Source: Demequina phytophila
Lineage (GTDB): Bacteria > Actinomycetota > Actinomycetes > Actinomycetales > Demequinaceae
Assembly (NCBI RefSeq): GCF_000971135.1
Contig: NZ_BBLW01000001.1
Location: 489,855-553,854 of the forward strand
Reading direction: 5' to 3'
DNA length: 64,000 nucleotides
Shown here: one piece after another, positions 40,158-48,604 of the stretch
How the letters are laid out: each line of letters begins with the position of its first letter
Numbering within the stretch: position 1 is the first letter of the stretch
Made by a program: the position numbers and the translations under genes
The notes under the pieces: generated by a model
The model's database searches: none
Told to the model about the DNA's origin: nothing
Seen by the model: the letters and a program-made list of their open reading frames with translations, nothing else

Positions 40158-40218
40158 GTGTGGCGTCCTTGTCACTCGCGGGTCTCGCCCCCACGCTAGG
40201 CCCACGCCCGACTGTGGT

Positions 40219-40247
40219 CCAATAGATTCAGCAAGCGCGCCCCATAG
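40219..40247. promoter_or_regulatory. Candidate LysR operator in the ligI/lysR intergenic region
   Basis: CCAATAG (40219-40225) and CCATAG (40242-40247) are spaced by 16 bases in the 103-base gap between divergent genes. CCAATAG also forms half of a palindrome before the oxidoreductase gene at 25568-25589. The spacing fits LysR-type tetramer sites, but no T-N11-A motif is beyond doubt. Confidence 0.4.
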
Positions 40248-40260
40248 AGAGGTTCGATAC

Positions 40261-41178
40261 ATGTCGATGGCGGATCTCAACCAGCTGCGTACCTTCGTGG
40301 TGCTCTACGAGATGCGCAGCCTCACGGGCGCCGCCGATCGCCTCCACGTCACCCAGCCGACCGTGAGCTACACGCTCGCGCGCCTGCGCAAGCGCTTCGG
40401 GGACGACCTGTTCCGCCGCGAGGGTCACGTCATGGTCCCCACCGCGCGCGCGACCCAGCTGTTCGGGCCGCTGCACGAGGCGCTCGCGCAGATCGACGCG
40501 ACGGTGACGGAGGGCGCCGCGTTCGACCCCGAGGGCTTCGCCGGCGAGCTGGTGCTCGGGCTCACCTCGATCGGCGAGCAGACCTTCCTTCCGCCGATCA
40601 TGGCGGGCCTGCGGGTGGGGCGGGCGGCGCCTCACCTGGTGGTGAAGCGTCTCGACGCCGAGGTCACGGAGGAGGAGCTGGTCCGCGGCACGCTCGACGT
40701 CGCGCTCACCGTCTCGGTGATGGACACCGCGCGGTTGTGGCGCACACCCGTGCGGGGTGTCGAGTATGTCGCGCTCACGTCGCGGGCCCATCCCCTGCCG
40801 CCCACCGGACCCGACATGTTCGCGGGACGCCGCTTCATCCGGGTGTCCGCCCGCGGCGGGCATGTGTTCCCCCATCAGGCCCTGGTCGAGCACGGCCTGG
40901 TCCCTCAGGTGGCGCTCACCGTCGAGGAGCACTCCACCGTTCCCGCGGTGCTGGTCGCCACCGACCTCGTGGCCCTGCTCCCCCGCCACGTGGCGGACGT
41001 GTTCTGCGGCTGGTTCCCCGACCTGGTCACCGCGGATCTGCCGTGGCCGGGCACCAGCTCCCCGGTCGCGCTCTACACGCGCCGCGAGATGAACCTCTCG
41101 CCCGCCCAGAGGTGGTTCCGGAGACTGGTGCTCCGCGCGGTCAGCAGCGGCGAGTTCATGGACGACGCTCAGCGCTGA
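40261..41178 (+). CDS. LysR family transcriptional regulator, probable activator of the lig genes
   Basis: A 305-residue LysR protein: winged helix in residues ~4-65 (LNQLRTFVVLYEMRSLTGAA, TQPTVSYTLARLRKRFGDDL) and a substrate-binding-like effector domain after. It is divergent from ligI, the classical position for a LysR activator of the adjacent operon, as LigR in Sphingobium. Likely inducer is protocatechuate or a close acid. The last 10 bases overlap the end of the convergent nucleotidyltransferase-like gene. Confidence 0.9.
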   Translation: MSMADLNQLRTFVVLYEMRSLTGAADRLHVTQPTVSYTLARLRKRFGDDLFRREGHVMVPTARATQLFGPLHEALAQIDATVTEGAAFDPEGFAGELVLGLTSIGEQTFLPPIMAGLRVGRAAPHLVVKRLDAEVTEEELVRGTLDVALTVSVMDTARLWRTPVRGVEYVALTSRAHPLPPTGPDMFAGRRFIRVSARGGHVFPHQALVEHGLVPQVALTVEEHSTVPAVLVATDLVALLPRHVADVFCGWFPDLVTADLPWPGTSSPVALYTRREMNLSPAQRWFRRLVLRAVSSGEFMDDAQR

Positions 41179-41819
41179 GGGCGGTTCCAGCTCGCGCGCG
41201 CGGGGAACATCGGGCTGCGCACCGGGATGGTCCACGAGGAGTGCGGGTGGATGGTGAGGAGCGCCCGCTCCCACCAGCCGCGCGCCTCCTCGGACAGGCG
41301 CGGTAGCACGGCGTCCTTGTCGAGGTCGTCCTCGGGCCGGGGGCTGAAGCACTTCCACACGAGCTGCACCTCGGGCGCGCCCGTCGGGATGCCGTCGATG
41401 TCGAGCACGGCGCGGTCCCAGGGGAGCTGCAGGCGCGCGTCCCGCCGGTACACCCAGACCCGGGGTGCGCCGTCCTCGACGTTGACGCGCAGCGCCCACG
41501 TTCCCGTGGCCTCGTCGCGGATCAGGACCGGCTGCAGGTCGGCGTCCTCCGCGGCGTCCGCGAGGGGCATCACGCTGTCACCGTCCGGCGCCCACGCGCT
41601 GTACCTCGGCGGCAGCACCGCCAGGAGCACTGTGAGGTCGGCGGAGGTGGTGCTGATGTCGATGTTCTCGCGCTCGCGTATCGGGGCGCCGAGCCATCGG
41701 TCGAGCGCGACGCCGCCCGAGAGCCACCAGCGGGCGCCGCTGGGCCCGAGGAGCTCCGCCGCCGCGCTCGGTCCGAGGGGAGCCCAGGGGTCGGAGAGGG
41801 AGGGGGTCGCCGGCGACAT
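41169..41819 (-). CDS. Nucleotidyltransferase-like protein (aminoglycoside-2''-adenylyltransferase-like)
   Basis: A 216-residue protein. WWLSGGVALDRWLG followed by RERENIDIS resembles the GG-x-A-x(n)-(D/E)-(hydrophobic)-D core of small nucleotidyltransferases of the ANT(2'')/LinB group (usually GGWALD, then H-x-DLDV). Here the second acidic motif reads ENIDIS. The rest (VWKCFSPRPEDDLDKDAVLPRL) is typical of these chromosomal homologues, whose substrate is unknown; drug resistance should not be inferred. Stands alone; convergent with lysR. Confidence 0.65.
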   Translation of the reverse strand: MSPATPSLSDPWAPLGPSAAAELLGPSGARWWLSGGVALDRWLGAPIRERENIDISTTSADLTVLLAVLPPRYSAWAPDGDSVMPLADAAEDADLQPVLIRDEATGTWALRVNVEDGAPRVWVYRRDARLQLPWDRAVLDIDGIPTGAPEVQLVWKCFSPRPEDDLDKDAVLPRLSEEARGWWERALLTIHPHSSWTIPVRSPMFPARASWNRPQR

Positions 41820-41872
41820 GGTCAGAGGCTACTCCCGCGGGGCTGGCCCGCTGGAGCCACCTCGCGGCCTGA

Positions 41873-41948
41873 TGGTGCGCCTGGACAGATTCGAACTGTC
41901 GACACCCGCTTTAGGAGAGCGGTGCTCTATCCCCTGAGCTACAGGCGC
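41873..41948 (-). tRNA. tRNA-Arg (anticodon CCT)
   Basis: Acceptor GCGCCTG/CAGGCGC, D arm GCTC/GAGC, anticodon stem CCGCT/AGCGG with loop CTCCTAA giving CCT, T arm GACAG-TTCGAAT-CTGTC, discriminator A and encoded CCA (41873-41875). It decodes AGG. Between its 5' end and the next gene is a GCATCGTCCC word (41999-42008). Confidence 0.95.
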
Positions 41949-42034
41949 CTGCACCGGGGTACCGCACAAGGGTACCGGGTGCGCGCGGGCCGACCCGCGC
42001 ATCGTCCCCCCGCGCCCCGGCCAGGCCGCACGGC

Positions 42035-43021
42035 TCAGAACACGCCGTGCACGTGCTCCCGGCAGTACGTCTCGTAGATGGCCTCGAGGGCGTCCATCGC
42101 GTCCGCCGAGAGCTCCGGGAACTCCGCCGCGGCCGCGTTGGACTGCGCCTGCGCCACCTTCGACGCGCCGGGGATCATGGTCGCGACCCCCACCTGGGCG
42201 AGCCAGCCGAGCGCCATCTGCGCCGTCGTCCACCCCTCGGGGGTCAGCGCAGCGACCTCGCGGGCCGCCGCGACACCGACCTCGAACGGGATGCCCGAGA
42301 ACGTCTCGCCGATGTTCATCTTCGCGCCGTCCCGGTTCCACGTGCGGTGGTCCTCTGGCGCGAAGGTGGTGTGCTCGTCGTACTTGCCCGACAGCAGGCC
42401 CGACGCGAGCGGCAGGCGCGCGATGATGCCGACCCCGCGCTCGGCCGCGAGCGGCAGGACCCGCTCGAGCGGCTTGCGACGGAAGATGTTCACGATGATC
42501 TGGATGGTCGCGAGGTCGGGCTGCTCCAGCGCGGCCAGCGCCTCGGTCTCCAACTCCACCGACACGCCCCAGCGGGCGATGCGCCCCTCCGCGACCAGCG
42601 TGCGCAGGTCGTCGTAGACGCGGGCGTCCGAGAACACCGGCGTGGGCGGGCAGTGCAGCTGCACCAGGTCGAGGGTGTCGACGCCGAGGTTCTCGCGCGA
42701 ACGGTCCGTCCACCGGCGGAAGTTGTCGAGGCTGTACTCGGCGGGCACGTGCGGGTTCGCGCGGCGGCCCATCTTGGTGAAGACCGTGAACTCGTCGCGG
42801 TCCTCGCGCCCGGCGAGGAACCTCCCGATCGCCTTCTCCGACCGCCCGTCGCCGTACACGTCCGCGGTGTCGAACAGCCGCGTCCCCGCGTCCGCGGCGG
42901 CGTTCAGGACCTCCTGGGCCGTCGCATCGTCCACGGTGGCCCAATCGCCACCCAGCTGCCAGGTCCCCAGACCCACCAGCGAGATCTCACGTCCCAGGTT
43001 CGGCACCATCGTCGTCCTCAT
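42035..43021 (-). CDS. Aldo/keto reductase
   Basis: A 328-residue member with LVGLGTWQLGG, catalytic Asp and Tyr in RLFDTADVYGDG, Lys in FTKMGRRAN and His in LVQLHCPPT, and ATMIPGASKVAQAQSN at the cofactor site. It is only distantly like the aldo/keto reductase at 35914. Three starts are possible (43030, 43021, 43009); 43021 is used because GGTGGAA precedes it. Substrate unknown; monocistronic. Confidence 0.87.
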   Translation of the reverse strand: MRTTMVPNLGREISLVGLGTWQLGGDWATVDDATAQEVLNAAADAGTRLFDTADVYGDGRSEKAIGRFLAGREDRDEFTVFTKMGRRANPHVPAEYSLDNFRRWTDRSRENLGVDTLDLVQLHCPPTPVFSDARVYDDLRTLVAEGRIARWGVSVELETEALAALEQPDLATIQIIVNIFRRKPLERVLPLAAERGVGIIARLPLASGLLSGKYDEHTTFAPEDHRTWNRDGAKMNIGETFSGIPFEVGVAAAREVAALTPEGWTTAQMALGWLAQVGVATMIPGASKVAQAQSNAAAAEFPELSADAMDALEAIYETYCREHVHGVF

Positions 43022-43130
43022 GGGTTCCACCGTAACGCCGCGCCGGCGTACGGGAGGACGCGCGGAGAACGCGCGGAGGGACGATGCGGCGGCCGGGTTC
43101 TCGCGTCGGTGCGCCCGAGTCGAGGTCCCA

Positions 43131-43173
43131 TTGATCGGATCGTGCAGATCGCCGACGGTTCTTCTGCACGATC
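43131..43173. repeat. Dispersed hairpin repeat, copy 1 (TTGATCGGATCGTGCAGATC)
   Basis: The 20 bases at 43131-43150 recur exactly at 53527-53546. In this copy GATCGTGCAGA (43138-43148) and TCTGCACGATC (43163-43173) form a perfect 11-bp stem with a 14-base loop. It lies between the aldo/keto reductase and the NlpC/P60 terminator, close to a GGGACGATGC word (43078-43087). Confidence 0.8.
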
Positions 43174-43227
43174 GGATCAGCGGAGCGCGCAGGTCCCGAC
43201 GGAGCGCAGGGACCTCCGAGGAACGAC

Positions 43228-43261
43228 GAAGGCCGCCGCTCCGGGTGGAGCGACGGCCTTC
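43228..43261 (-). terminator. Terminator of the NlpC/P60 gene
   Basis: GAAGGCCG and CGGCCTTC pair, with an inner GCTCC/GGAGC pairing around GGGT, 24 bases beyond the stop codon. On the minus strand GTCGTTCCTC follows. Confidence 0.7.
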
Positions 43262-43284
43262 GCGATGCGCCTGGGGCGCGGAGA

Positions 43285-44010
43285 TCAGGTGACGCGGACG
43301 TACGTGGCGCCGGTCTGCCAGATCCCGCGGAACTGGATGGTCGTGCCCGGGGTCGCGGCGTCGATCTGCAGGTTCGGACCGGCGTAGATCGCGACGTGGC
43401 CCGGGGTGACGATGATGTCGCCCGGCTGCGGCGTCGAGACCTGGGTGCCGACCGAGTAGTACGAGCCCGAGGTGCGCGGCAGCGAGATGCCGAGCTGGCC
43501 GAACACGTAGGACACGAAGCCGGAGCAGTCGAAGCCCGACGGGGTCGAGCCGCCCGAGACGTAGGGGACGCCCACGTACTTCGACGCCTCGGCGATCACG
43601 GCGGAGCCGGAGATCGCGGCCTGGACGTCGGCGGACGGGGTGGCGGGCGCCTGGACGGCGGAGACCTCGGTCGCGCCCGAGTCGGTGGACTCGGTGGAGG
43701 TGTAGCTCTCGGTGGTGGTCTCCTCGACCACGACGGGCTCGGGCTCCGGCGGCGGCGGGACCTTGACCTTCACGGTCGGGGTCTCGATGGTGTACGACGC
43801 CTTCTTGGCGGCCGTGGTTACCTCGGGGATGTCCGCGACGTCGTTGCTGTAGGCGGTGTAGGCCGAGGCGTCGAGCGTGGTGCCGGAGACACCGGACTCG
43901 TCGGTGACCAGAGCGGCCGCAGCAGCTCCCGTGAGGGGGACCACCACGAGGGCGGCACCGGTGGCTGCCGCCACCGCGCGCGTCCTGGCGCGCATGTATC
44001 CGTACTTCAA
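43285..44010 (-). CDS. Secreted NlpC/P60 peptidoglycan endopeptidase
   Basis: A 241-residue protein with a signal peptide (RARTRAVAAATGAALVVVPL), a ~100-residue Pro/Glu/Thr/Ser-rich linker and a C-terminal NlpC/P60 domain: Cys162 (FDCSGFVSYVFG), His205 (TPGHVAIYAG) and, where a third polar residue is expected, Asp217 (LQIDAAT) instead of the more usual His. It should cut peptide stems of peptidoglycan during growth or daughter separation. The start drawn is TTG at 44010, with AAGGAACG upstream; ATG at 43995 would give a compact signal peptide and is also possible. I looked for a c-di-AMP riboswitch in the 156-base leader and see none. Confidence 0.85.
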   Translation of the reverse strand: MKYGYMRARTRAVAAATGAALVVVPLTGAAAAALVTDESGVSGTTLDASAYTAYSNDVADIPEVTTAAKKASYTIETPTVKVKVPPPPEPEPVVVEETTTESYTSTESTDSGATEVSAVQAPATPSADVQAAISGSAVIAEASKYVGVPYVSGGSTPSGFDCSGFVSYVFGQLGISLPRTSGSYYSVGTQVSTPQPGDIIVTPGHVAIYAGPNLQIDAATPGTTIQFRGIWQTGATYVRVT

Positions 44011-44166
44011 GTGATTTTCGTTCCTTCCGCGCCCCGTGCGCGTCGTTGTTTCTGCACCCTCAGCGCTCGCGTCATCTTCGAGCGTTGCCTCTTGTTCGGG
44101 GCGCCGTGGAGGAGGTCTCCATGCCGTCTCGGCCGTTCGTTGTTATCGAAAATTTATCAAACATCC

Positions 44167-44847
44167 TCAAGAAGGCAAGCCGAAGAGGTGGCGCGCCTCA
44201 TCTCGACCCAGGACACCCCGGGTGGTACCCACCGTGATCGTGACGGTGTCGGCACCTCCCGAGAGGCCCACCGTCGCGCCTGGCAGCACGCCGTTCTGGA
44301 CCATCTCGCCGAGCAGCTGAAGGTCCGCCTGCGGGTGCTCGCCGATCCGGGTCAGTGTGACCTGCGCCACACCGGCGTCCGCGAGCTCGGTCAGACGGCG
44401 CTCCCCGGGGTTCGCGGCGGGGTCCTCGACCCCCAGCTCGGCGAGTCCGGGGATGGGGTTGCCGTAGGGCGACACGGTGGGCGTGTCGAGCACCTCGAGG
44501 AGGCGCTTCTCGACCCGCTCGGACATCACGTGCTCCCACCGGCACGCCTCGTCGTGGACGTGCGCGAGGTCGAGCCCGATGACGTCGGTGAGGAGCCGCT
44601 CCGCGAGGCGGTGCTTGCGCATCACGCGCATCGCGCGCGTCGCGCCCTCCTCCGTCAGCTCCAGGTGGCGGTCCTCCGTCACGACCACGAGCCCGTCGCG
44701 CTCCATGCGCGCGATGGTCTGCGACACCGTCGGGCCGGCGTGGCCCAGGTGCTCCGCGAGGCGGGCGCGCATCGGGGTGACGCCGTCCTCGATGAGCTCG
44801 TAGATGGTCCGGAGGTACATCTCCGTGGTGTCGATGAGATCCGTCAT
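44167..44847 (-). CDS. DtxR/IdeR-type iron-dependent regulator
   Basis: A 226-residue metal-dependent repressor: winged helix (residues 1-70), dimerisation domain and a C-terminal SH3-like domain. Metal residues fall at the same numbers as in DtxR: Met10, Cys102, Glu105, His106 (primary site) and His79, Glu83, His98 (ancillary site). Cys102 favours the iron-type over the manganese-type (MntR of Bacillus). It should repress iron uptake when Fe(II) is plentiful. It is 12 bases beyond the UDP-glucose dehydrogenase stop... on the opposite side it precedes the NlpC/P60 gene; there is no obvious operon partner for iron. Confidence 0.9.
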   Translation of the reverse strand: MTDLIDTTEMYLRTIYELIEDGVTPMRARLAEHLGHAGPTVSQTIARMERDGLVVVTEDRHLELTEEGATRAMRVMRKHRLAERLLTDVIGLDLAHVHDEACRWEHVMSERVEKRLLEVLDTPTVSPYGNPIPGLAELGVEDPAANPGERRLTELADAGVAQVTLTRIGEHPQADLQLLGEMVQNGVLPGATVGLSGGADTVTITVGTTRGVLGRDEARHLFGLPS

Positions 44848-44859
44848 GGCTCGCTCCGT

Positions 44860-46212
44860 TCAGGCCGTGATGGCCGCAGACGCCGCGTAGCGGCCCAGTC
44901 CGATGTAACGCCAGCCCGCGCCGATCCAGTCCTGTGCGGGTAGGCAGTTGCGGCCGTCGATGACCACCTTTGCGGCCACGAGCTCTCCGGCGGCGTGGGG
45001 ATCGAGCGAGCGGAACTCCTTCCACTCCGTGGCGACCACCACCACCTCGGCGTCCTTCAGCGCCTCGGCTGCGCTGTCGGCGAACGTCAGGGTGGGCCAC
45101 ACCGTGGCCGCGTTGGCCATCGCCTCCGGGTCGAACACCCGCACGTCCGCACCCATCAAATGGAGTCGGCCCGCGATGTCCAGCGCCGGCGAGTCACGAG
45201 TGTCATCCGACTCGGGCTTGAACGCCGCGCCCAGCACCGCGACCCTGCCACCCTGCAGGCGTCCGGCGAGCTCGTTCTCCACCAGCCCGATCACGTGGCT
45301 GCGGCGCCGCATGTTGATGCCGTCGACCTCGCGCAGGAATGTGAGCGCCTGATCCACCCCCAGCTCGCCCGCCCGGGCCATGAACGCCCGGATGTCCTTG
45401 GGCAGGCAGCCGCCACCGAACCCCAGCCCCGCACCGAGGAACTTCCGACCGATGCGCGCGTCGTGACCGATCGCGTCCGCGAGCTCCGCCACGTCCGCAC
45501 CGGTCGCCTCGCACACCTCCGCGATCGCGTTGATGAAGGAGATCTTGGTCGCGAGGAACGCGTTGGCGGACACCTTCACCAGCTCCGCGGTGGGCAGGTC
45601 CGTCACCAGGAACGGCGTGTCCCTCGAAATCGCGTCCGCGTACACCTCACGGGCGACGGCCTCGATGCGGCCGGGACGGTCCTTGTCGACACCGATCACC
45701 AGACGGTCCGGACGCAGCGTGTCCTCCACCGCGAAGCCCTCGCGCAGGAACTCCGGGTTCCACCCCAGCTGAGCGTCCGCGCCCACGGGAGCGAGCTCCC
45801 GCACCCGCGCCGCCAGACGCGCCGCGGTCCCCACCGGCACCGTCGACTTGCCCAGGATCACCGCGGGACGCGTCAGCAACGGCGCGAGCGTCTCGATCAC
45901 GGAGTCCACGAACGTCATGTCCGCGGCGTAGGAGCCCGCCTTCTGCGGCGTCCCCACCCCGATGAAGTGGACGTCCGCGAACGCGGCGGCCTCCGCCGCA
46001 TCCGTCGTGAACCGCAGGCGACCCGACTCGACATGCTTGCGCAGCAGCTCGGGCAGCCCAGGCTCGTAGAAGGGGACCTCGCCGCGCGACAAACGCTCGA
46101 TCTTGTCCGGGTCGATGTCGACACCGACGACCTCATGGCCGAGCTCCGCCATTCCCGCCGCGTGGGTGGCGCCCAGGTAGCCGGTACCGAACACCGAGAT
46201 GCGCAGTGACAT
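44860..46212 (-). CDS. ugd: UDP-glucose 6-dehydrogenase family protein
   Basis: A 450-residue UDP-glucose/GDP-mannose dehydrogenase. FGTGYLGATHAAGMAELG is the NAD site; GKSTVPVGTA, ELVKVSANAFLATK (Lys213) and GFGGGCLPKD with the catalytic Cys269 are intact, and the C-terminal FKPESDDTRDSPALD is the UDP-binding region. It oxidises UDP-glucose to UDP-glucuronate for surface polysaccharide. It precedes the dtxR-type gene by 12 bases on the same strand and may be cotranscribed with it. Confidence 0.92.
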   Translation of the reverse strand: MSLRISVFGTGYLGATHAAGMAELGHEVVGVDIDPDKIERLSRGEVPFYEPGLPELLRKHVESGRLRFTTDAAEAAAFADVHFIGVGTPQKAGSYAADMTFVDSVIETLAPLLTRPAVILGKSTVPVGTAARLAARVRELAPVGADAQLGWNPEFLREGFAVEDTLRPDRLVIGVDKDRPGRIEAVAREVYADAISRDTPFLVTDLPTAELVKVSANAFLATKISFINAIAEVCEATGADVAELADAIGHDARIGRKFLGAGLGFGGGCLPKDIRAFMARAGELGVDQALTFLREVDGINMRRRSHVIGLVENELAGRLQGGRVAVLGAAFKPESDDTRDSPALDIAGRLHLMGADVRVFDPEAMANAATVWPTLTFADSAAEALKDAEVVVVATEWKEFRSLDPHAAGELVAAKVVIDGRNCLPAQDWIGAGWRYIGLGRYAASAAITA

Positions 46213-46233
46213 GGCCCCCAGGCTAGTGGAGGC

Positions 46234-47439
46234 TCAGACCGCCGATGTAGGCACTTCGACCACGAACGCCGACCCCACGGCGTCCACCACCAGGCGGCCG
46301 TCCGAGTACGGCACGAACGCGGCCTGGCCGCGCTGCAGGTGCACGCTGCCCCGCTCGCCGTGCACGGCGGCCGTGCCGTCCACCGCGAGGACGATGCGCG
46401 GGCCGGCGGGGAACGTCGCGCTCCCCCGCTCGACCATGGACAGGGAGAACTCGGCGCAGGGGGTCGGATAGCGGGTGACGGAGCCGTCGCGCTCGGCGAC
46501 CACGCGCGGCGGCGGGGTGGGCGTGCCGTCGGTGAGCTCGACCAGCAGGTCGATGTCGACGGCCTTGGGCGTGAGGCCCGCGCGCACCACGTTGTCGGAG
46601 TTCGCCATGATCTCGACGCCCACGCCGGACTGGTAGGAGTGGATGACGCCGGCGCCCGTGAAGCAGGCCTGACCAGGGGTGAGACGGACCACGTTGAGCG
46701 CGAGGGCGACCAGCGCGCCCGGGTCGCCGGGGAACTCGAGGGCGGCGGCGGAGGCCACCGCGAGCGCCTCGGGCACGCCCGAGCGGCCGCCCACCTCGAT
46801 GAGCGCCTCGAGCGCGGCGGGCGCCTCGGGGTCGCGCAGCACCTTCTGGACGTACTCCCCCAGGGCGATGGTGGGCTCGGTCGCGTTCGCGAGCTCCTCG
46901 GCCCAGCGGCGGGTGCACGGCTGGCCCAGCCACACCAGGTCCTGCGCCACCGCGTTCGCGGGCCTGAAGCCGGCGAGCAGCGTCATGGGGGTGAGCGCGA
47001 CGATCATCTCGGGCTTGTGCGAGCGGTCCTTGAACGTGCGGGTGGGGGCGTCCGCGGGGACGCCGCGCGCCTCCTCGTCCTTGAAGCCGGCCTCGGCCTG
47101 GTCGAGCGTGGGGTGGACCTGCAGCGACAGCGGCTTCGCGATCGCGAGCACCTTGAGGAGGTACGGCAGCCGCTCCCACCGCTCCGCGAGCACCGGGCCC
47201 AGCGTGGCGCCGGGCGCGCGCGAGATCAGCGCATCCAGCCCGAGAGAGTCGCCCGCGTGCAGGCCCGCCTCGTCCGCGCCGTGGTGGTGCGCGGCCGTCG
47301 CGATCGCGGGCGCGGACGCGTGGGCGCCCCACCAGGCCTCGGCGACGGGGTCGCCGGAGACGGGGCGGCCGGTCAGGTCCTCGAGGACCTCGGTCATCCC
47401 CCACGCGTAGTTCTGAAGGGCAGGCTGAAGGCGGTACAC
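46234..47439 (-). CDS. manA: Mannose-6-phosphate isomerase, class I
   Basis: A 401-residue type I phosphomannose isomerase interconverting fructose-6-phosphate and mannose-6-phosphate. Start LQPALQNYAWGM is diagnostic. Zinc ligands Gln107 and His109 (LSLQVHPT), Glu144 (HKPEMIVAL) and His267 (GVIHSYQSG) are all present. GTG start. It feeds GDP-mannose for cell-wall mannans and glycolipids, which fits the neighbouring sugar-nucleotide gene and the GH92/GT4 pair elsewhere in the window. Confidence 0.93.
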   Translation of the reverse strand: MYRLQPALQNYAWGMTEVLEDLTGRPVSGDPVAEAWWGAHASAPAIATAAHHHGADEAGLHAGDSLGLDALISRAPGATLGPVLAERWERLPYLLKVLAIAKPLSLQVHPTLDQAEAGFKDEEARGVPADAPTRTFKDRSHKPEMIVALTPMTLLAGFRPANAVAQDLVWLGQPCTRRWAEELANATEPTIALGEYVQKVLRDPEAPAALEALIEVGGRSGVPEALAVASAAALEFPGDPGALVALALNVVRLTPGQACFTGAGVIHSYQSGVGVEIMANSDNVVRAGLTPKAVDIDLLVELTDGTPTPPPRVVAERDGSVTRYPTPCAEFSLSMVERGSATFPAGPRIVLAVDGTAAVHGERGSVHLQRGQAAFVPYSDGRLVVDAVGSAFVVEVPTSAV

Positions 47440-47479
47440 GCCCGTAATGATGCCAGCAGCCCGCCACTACAGTGATGCC

Positions 47480-48604
47480 ATGACGGACACCATCGTGATC
47501 CCCGCGGACCTGCTGCCGCGCGACGGCCGGTTCGGATCCGGCCCTTCCAAGGTGAGCGACGCCCAGGTGAAGGCCCTGGTGGAGAGCCAGCCGGGCATCC
47601 TCGGCACGTCGCACCGCCAGGCCCCCGTCAAGGGTCTCGTGCGCGACATCCGCGCCATGCTCGGCGACCTCTACTCGCTGCCCGAGGGCTACGAGGTGAT
47701 CCTCGGCAACGGCGGCTCGACCATGTTCTGGGACGCCGCGGCCTTCTCGCTGGTCCGTGAGCGCGCCCAGCACTGCGCGTTCGGCGAGTTCGGCAACAAG
47801 TTCGCGAAGGCGACGGACCTCGCCCCCCACCTTGGGGCATCGTCCATCCGGACGGCCCCCGGCGGCGAGGCGATCCTGCCCGAGGCGGAGGCCGGCATCG
47901 ACGTGTACGCGTGGCCGCACAACGAGACGTCGACAGGCGTGCGTGTGCCGGTGCTGCGCCCGGCAGGGATCGGCGACGCGCTCACCGTCGTGGACGCCAC
48001 CTCGGCGGCCGGCGGCGTGCCCGTCGACATCGCGCAGGCGGATGTCTACTACTTCGCCCCCCAGAAGAGCTTCGCCTCCGACGGCGGGCTCTGGTTCGCG
48101 ATCGTCTCCCCCGCCGCGATCACGCGGATCGAGGAGATCGCGGCGTCGGGCCGCTGGATCCCGGAGTCGCTGTCGCTCAAGGTCGCGCTCGACAACTCGC
48201 GCGCCGACCAGACGCTCAACACCCCCGCGGTCGCGACGCTCGTGATGATGAAGGCGCAGCTCGAGTGGATGCTCGCGGGCGGCGGCCTCGCCTTCGCGGC
48301 GGGCCGCTCCGCGCGCTCGTCGCAGACGCTCTACGACTGGGCGGCGCGCACCGAGTGGACTGAGGCCTTCGTCACAGACCCTGGCCTGCGCTCTCCCGTG
48401 GTTGCGACCATCGATCTGCACCAGCGCGTCGACAGCGCCGAGCTTCGCCGGCACCTCCGCGCTCAAGGGGTTGTCGATATTGACCCGTACAGGAAGCTCG
48501 GCAGGAACCAGATCCGCGTGGGCGTGTACCCCGCCGTGGACCCGGAGGACGTGGAGCGCCTGGTGCAGTCCCTGGACTACCTCGTGGAGAGATTGCTGAC
48601 ATGA
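47480..48604 (+). CDS. serC: Phosphoserine aminotransferase
   Basis: A 374-residue PLP enzyme of the actinobacterial SerC type, second step of serine synthesis. FGSGPSKV, GTSHRQAPVK and YYFAPQKSFASDGG, with Lys196 as the Schiff-base lysine, are the family motifs. ATG at 47480 gives MTDTIVIP, matching the usual N-terminus; earlier in-frame starts lie in the gap. Divergent from manA with only 40 bases between the genes; the stop overlaps the ATG of the next gene (ATGA). Confidence 0.94.
   Translation: MTDTIVIPADLLPRDGRFGSGPSKVSDAQVKALVESQPGILGTSHRQAPVKGLVRDIRAMLGDLYSLPEGYEVILGNGGSTMFWDAAAFSLVRERAQHCAFGEFGNKFAKATDLAPHLGASSIRTAPGGEAILPEAEAGIDVYAWPHNETSTGVRVPVLRPAGIGDALTVVDATSAAGGVPVDIAQADVYYFAPQKSFASDGGLWFAIVSPAAITRIEEIAASGRWIPESLSLKVALDNSRADQTLNTPAVATLVMMKAQLEWMLAGGGLAFAAGRSARSSQTLYDWAARTEWTEAFVTDPGLRSPVVATIDLHQRVDSAELRRHLRAQGVVDIDPYRKLGRNQIRVGVYPAVDPEDVERLVQSLDYLVERLLT

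Noticed and set aside
41169..41819. Antibiotic resistance gene
   Set aside because: It resembles aminoglycoside nucleotidyltransferases only in the core motif; the acidic motif is altered, and chromosomal homologues have no shown drug activity.
44011..44166. Possible c-di-AMP (ydaO) riboswitch before the NlpC/P60 gene
   Set aside because: Such riboswitches often precede these genes in actinobacteria, but I could not find its conserved pieces in this leader.
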